7,430 nucleotides of DNA from a bacterium (GTDB lineage Bacteria > Verrucomicrobiota > Verrucomicrobiia > Chthoniobacterales > Terrimicrobiaceae), in assembly GCA_009920585.1 (NCBI GenBank), contig RFZT01000112.1, forward strand, positions 1 through 7,430, given 5' to 3'. This document shows, in pieces, positions 4,988-7,430 of this stretch. Under the pieces are notes generated by a model. It saw nothing but the letters and a program-made list of their open reading frames with translations, did no database searches and was not told where the DNA came from. Both the position numbers and the translations under genes were made by a program. Numbering within the stretch: position 1 is the stretch's first letter; the number at the start of each line of letters is the position of its first letter.

Positions 4988-5766
4988 AAAAGAAAAACCA
5001 TATTATCAAGTCAATGGGCCACCATGAGGCCAAGCATACTATTCGGGAAAAAGATGGCGTTCAGGCGTTCTGTGAGGCTTTTGAGTCCTCGGTTGTTCCG
5101 TTGCCACAGCGATTGCAAAATTTCCCGCGCAACGTCCGCCGACAAGACATCACTCGATTTCTGACAAAATACGAACTTTTCCAAGTCGCCCTCCCGGTTC
5201 ACGGAAATATTGTAGAATGCGGCGTATTTGCCGGCGGAGGTCTGGCAAGCTGGCTTCATTTTTCAAGCATCATGGAGCCATATAACCACACCCGACGCAT
5301 CATAGGGTTTGATACCTTCGAAGGCTTTCCAAGCGTGCATGAGAAGGACACTACCTCAGGCTCCTCGGACCACTTGCACAAATCAGCCTTCAATATCCAC
5401 CAAGGCATCAAAGAGGAAATTGCCAGCTTGGTGCAGTTGCACGATTTGAACCGCCCTCTCGGACACATCCCAAAAGTGGAGCTGGTCCAAGGAGACGCCT
5501 GCAAAACGATCTCACGCTATGTTGATGAACATCCCAGCACGCTGATTAGCCTTCTCTATTTGGATTTTGATATCTACGCACCCACCAAAGCCGCTTTGGA
5601 ACATTTACTGCCGCGCGTTGTCAAAGGCGGAGTTGTTGCATTTGACGAGTTGAATTGCCCCGAGTTCCCTGGCGAAACGACGGCCTTGCTAGAAAGCTTC
5701 AACTTAAGCGATATTTCACTTCGCCGGACCAACCTTGATCCACATATTTCATATTTCGTGAAGTGA
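4984..5766 (+). CDS. TylF/MycF-type sugar O-methyltransferase
   Basis: A 260-residue SAM-dependent methyltransferase of the TylF/MycF/NovP group. The SAM-binding glycine loop is IVECGVFAGGG (76-86); IGFDTFEGFP (107-116, with D110) is a hallmark of the group; LLYLDFDIYAPT (190-201, D194 and D196) and VAFDELN (218-224, D221) supply the acidic residues that hold Mg2+ in the family. These enzymes methylate hydroxyls of deoxy sugars, as in macrocin or mycinose biosynthesis and many polysaccharide clusters. The N-terminal 45 residues are charged and probably form the cap helices. It overlaps its neighbours by 4 nt on both sides, so it is part of a tight operon. The exact position methylated is unknown. 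Confidence 0.85.
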   Translation: MKKKNHIIKSMGHHEAKHTIREKDGVQAFCEAFESSVVPLPQRLQNFPRNVRRQDITRFLTKYELFQVALPVHGNIVECGVFAGGGLASWLHFSSIMEPYNHTRRIIGFDTFEGFPSVHEKDTTSGSSDHLHKSAFNIHQGIKEEIASLVQLHDLNRPLGHIPKVELVQGDACKTISRYVDEHPSTLISLLYLDFDIYAPTKAALEHLLPRVVKGGVVAFDELNCPEFPGETTALLESFNLSDISLRRTNLDPHISYFVK

Positions 5767-6578
5767 ACGGCTCTACCAAAAATCTGGCTAAAGAAATACG
5801 TTCTGAGGCGCTTAAAATGGTCGCTCGAGCGAATGCTTCGCATATTGGCGGGGCACTCTCCATGGCAGATTTACTGGCTGTGTTATATTCCGGGGTTTTG
5901 AATATCCGCCCGCAAGATCCTTTCTGGAATTCGCGGGACAGGTTCATTCTCAGCAAAGGTCATAGTTGCACATCCCTCTATGCAACGCTTGCGCTGAAGG
6001 GATTTTTCTCCCTAGAGGAACTCGAAAGCTATGGGAAAGATGGTTCGCAACTCATGTCTCATATCAGCCACCATCTCCCTGGCGTGGAGTTTTCAACTGG
6101 CTCACTCGGGCACGGATTGCCATTCGGATGCGGTAAAGCTCTTGCCGCAAAGAGGAGCGGAAAAAACTGGCGAACTTTTGTCATGTTGAGCGATGGCGAA
6201 CTCGATGAAGGCTCGAATTGGGAGGCCATCCTATTTGCCCCCCAACACAAACTCGACAACCTTGTCGCCATCGTGGACTACAATAAAATTCAAAGCCTTG
6301 GCTCGGTAGCCGATGTTATGGAACTGGATCCGCTCGCTGATAAATTTCGAGCCTTTCGCTGGGGGGTCAAGGAAATCGACGGTCACAACCACAATGCCAT
6401 TCACGAGGCGCTATCAACTTTACCATTCGAGCCAGGAAAACCATCCTGCTTGATTGCTCATACCATAAAAGGCAAAGGCGTTGATTTCATGGAGAATAAT
6501 CTCCAATGGCATTACTCATCCCCGAAGCCAGATCAGCTCGCAGAGGCCCTGCGTCAACTTGAGACGGAGGACAACTGA
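5763..6578 (+). CDS. Transketolase, N-terminal (thiamine pyrophosphate-binding) subunit
   Basis: A 271-residue protein covering only the N-terminal pyrophosphate-binding domain of transketolase. Seen motifs are HIGGALSMADLLAVLY (27-42), the SKGH loop (64-67), GSLGHGLPFGCG (113-124), and the ThDP/Mg2+ motif SDGELDEGSNWEA (143-155) ending with N175 in VDYNKIQ. The first residue of the usual GDG is serine here. Start is GTG at 5763, overlapping the methyltransferase stop by 4 nt (GTGA); it puts the first helix at the normal place. The next gene encodes the complementary C-terminal half, so the active enzyme is probably a heterotetramer. Such split transketolases are common in sugar clusters. In this context it may supply or transfer a two-carbon ketol unit in making an unusual sugar; this is not proven. 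Confidence 0.88.
   Translation: MNGSTKNLAKEIRSEALKMVARANASHIGGALSMADLLAVLYSGVLNIRPQDPFWNSRDRFILSKGHSCTSLYATLALKGFFSLEELESYGKDGSQLMSHISHHLPGVEFSTGSLGHGLPFGCGKALAAKRSGKNWRTFVMLSDGELDEGSNWEAILFAPQHKLDNLVAIVDYNKIQSLGSVADVMELDPLADKFRAFRWGVKEIDGHNHNAIHEALSTLPFEPGKPSCLIAHTIKGKGVDFMENNLQWHYSSPKPDQLAEALRQLETEDN
6566..6570 (+). promoter_or_regulatory. Shine-Dalgarno sequence of the transketolase C-terminal gene
   Basis: GGAGG ends 7 nt before the ATG at 6578. It is the one strong ribosome binding site in the window, which fixes the start of the last gene. Confidence 0.7.
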
Positions 6579-7430
6579 TGCGCACCGCATTCATTCAGGA
6601 ACTGATTCTCCAAGCCCGAAAAAATCCAAAAATCTTTCTTGTTGTAGGAGACCTCGGTTTTTCTGTGGTAGAGCCTTTTGCTAAAGAATTTCCTGATCGT
6701 TTTCTTAACGCAGGTGTAGCCGAGCAAAACATGACAGGCGTTGCGGCCGGCTTGGCCTCCGAAGGATATCATGTCTTTACTTATTCAATTGCCAATTTTC
6801 CTACCCTTCGTTGCCTAGAGCAAATTCGTAATGATGTCTGCTATCACAACTTGCCAGTTACTGTTGTCTCCGTCGGAGCTGGCATGGCGTATGGCAATCT
6901 CGGCTATTCTCACCACGCCGTTCAAGATTTGGCTATCATGAGAACTCTGCCCAATATCACGGTATTCTCACCTGCAGATCCAGGCGAAACGCGCGAATGT
7001 GTCCAATGGTTAAGTTTCAACCCACGGCCCTCCTATCTTCGAATTGGAAAAGCGGGGGAGCCTGACTTGCATAACTTAAGAGGAATTTTTGATGGACCGC
7101 TGCGAGTCTGTGAAGGGCGTCCCGATGCAGCTATTGTGGCCACGGGATCAATTTTAAAATTGGCTTTGGACTTTGCGTCGGAGAAGGCACCAGAAAAACG
7201 CCCAACCGTTTTTTCTATGCCATTGATTAAACCACTTTCTTTGGAGTTTCTTGAAAAGCTTCAAGGTTTCAAAAAGATAATTGCACTGGAGGAACATGTC
7301 CGAGAAGGCGGTCTTTTTGCAGCTCTCTGCGAGGTTCTTTCTCCAACATCTCATATCAAATCGATTTCCATTTCAGAGGAAATGAAAAACGTGGTTGGCA
7401 GTCAGGATTATTTACGCAACCAAGCCGAAT
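6578..7430 (+). CDS. Transketolase, C-terminal subunit (3' end outside window)
   Basis: The ATG at 6578 overlaps the stop of the N-terminal subunit by one base (TGATG), and the frame is open for 284 codons to the window edge. The protein carries the pyrimidine-binding domain: VVGDLGFSVVEPF (22-34), then NAGVAEQNMTGVAAGLA with E49 as the glutamate that activates thiamine pyrophosphate. The following segments, YSIANFPTLRCLEQIRNDV and GYSHHAVQDLAIMRTLPN, are typical of the family. The C-terminal transketolase domain follows (VATGSILKLAL, then ALEEHVREGGL). A complete protein of this type has a little over 300 residues, so only a short end is missing. With the preceding gene it forms one ThDP-dependent enzyme whose active site lies between the two chains. 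Confidence 0.9.
   Translation, partial: MRTAFIQELILQARKNPKIFLVVGDLGFSVVEPFAKEFPDRFLNAGVAEQNMTGVAAGLASEGYHVFTYSIANFPTLRCLEQIRNDVCYHNLPVTVVSVGAGMAYGNLGYSHHAVQDLAIMRTLPNITVFSPADPGETRECVQWLSFNPRPSYLRIGKAGEPDLHNLRGIFDGPLRVCEGRPDAAIVATGSILKLALDFASEKAPEKRPTVFSMPLIKPLSLEFLEKLQGFKKIIALEEHVREGGLFAALCEVLSPTSHIKSISISEEMKNVVGSQDYLRNQAE

Overview
The window is a piece of a surface-polysaccharide (O-antigen type) gene cluster that has been interrupted by a block of small toxin-antitoxin genes. All genes lie on the + strand. Base composition is mixed, roughly half G+C. Most start codons have no clear Shine-Dalgarno sequence. The gene content (RfbH, an ORF6N fragment, several toxin-antitoxin pairs among sugar genes, recurring short intergenic repeats) would fit a Verrucomicrobiota-like or other environmental Gram-negative bacterium, but this is a weak inference and no taxonomic marker gene is present.

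Layout. (1) 1-321: the 3' end of an rfbH-like gene (C-3 dehydration of a nucleotide sugar, first step to 3,6-dideoxyhexoses). (2) 332-2693: an accessory block with a truncated ORF6N-domain gene, a VapBC-type pair (AbrB-fold antitoxin plus PIN toxin), a RelE/Phd-type pair whose toxin is dead and whose antitoxin is intact, and a MntA-HepT pair (nucleotidyltransferase antitoxin plus HEPN RNase). (3) 2727-2855: a short repeat followed by a second, headless copy of the rfbH 3' end. (4) 2908-3763: an unrecognised small basic protein overlapping a DUF6036-like nucleotidyltransferase-fold protein, probably another two-gene toxin-antitoxin-like module. (5) 3765-3902: the same short repeat followed by a third copy of the rfbH 3' end. 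(6) 3932-7430: an operon of four genes with 1-4 nt overlaps, encoding an extended SDR sugar epimerase/dehydratase, a TylF-type sugar O-methyltransferase, and the N- and C-terminal halves of a split transketolase (the last runs off the window).

The sugar genes together suggest synthesis of a deoxygenated, O-methylated nucleotide sugar. The split transketolase may move a two-carbon unit, either to make a precursor or to branch the sugar; this is inference.

The most interesting structure is the accessory block. Each intact toxin-antitoxin unit is followed by a related short repeat (about 1254, 1889, 2727 and 3765). The last two repeats are joined, at identical spacing, to a headless rfbH tail. 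The tails differ mainly at third codon positions, so they appear to descend from different functional rfbH alleles and not from a recent local duplication. The pattern looks like modules added serially at the 3' end of rfbH, each bringing a replacement gene end.
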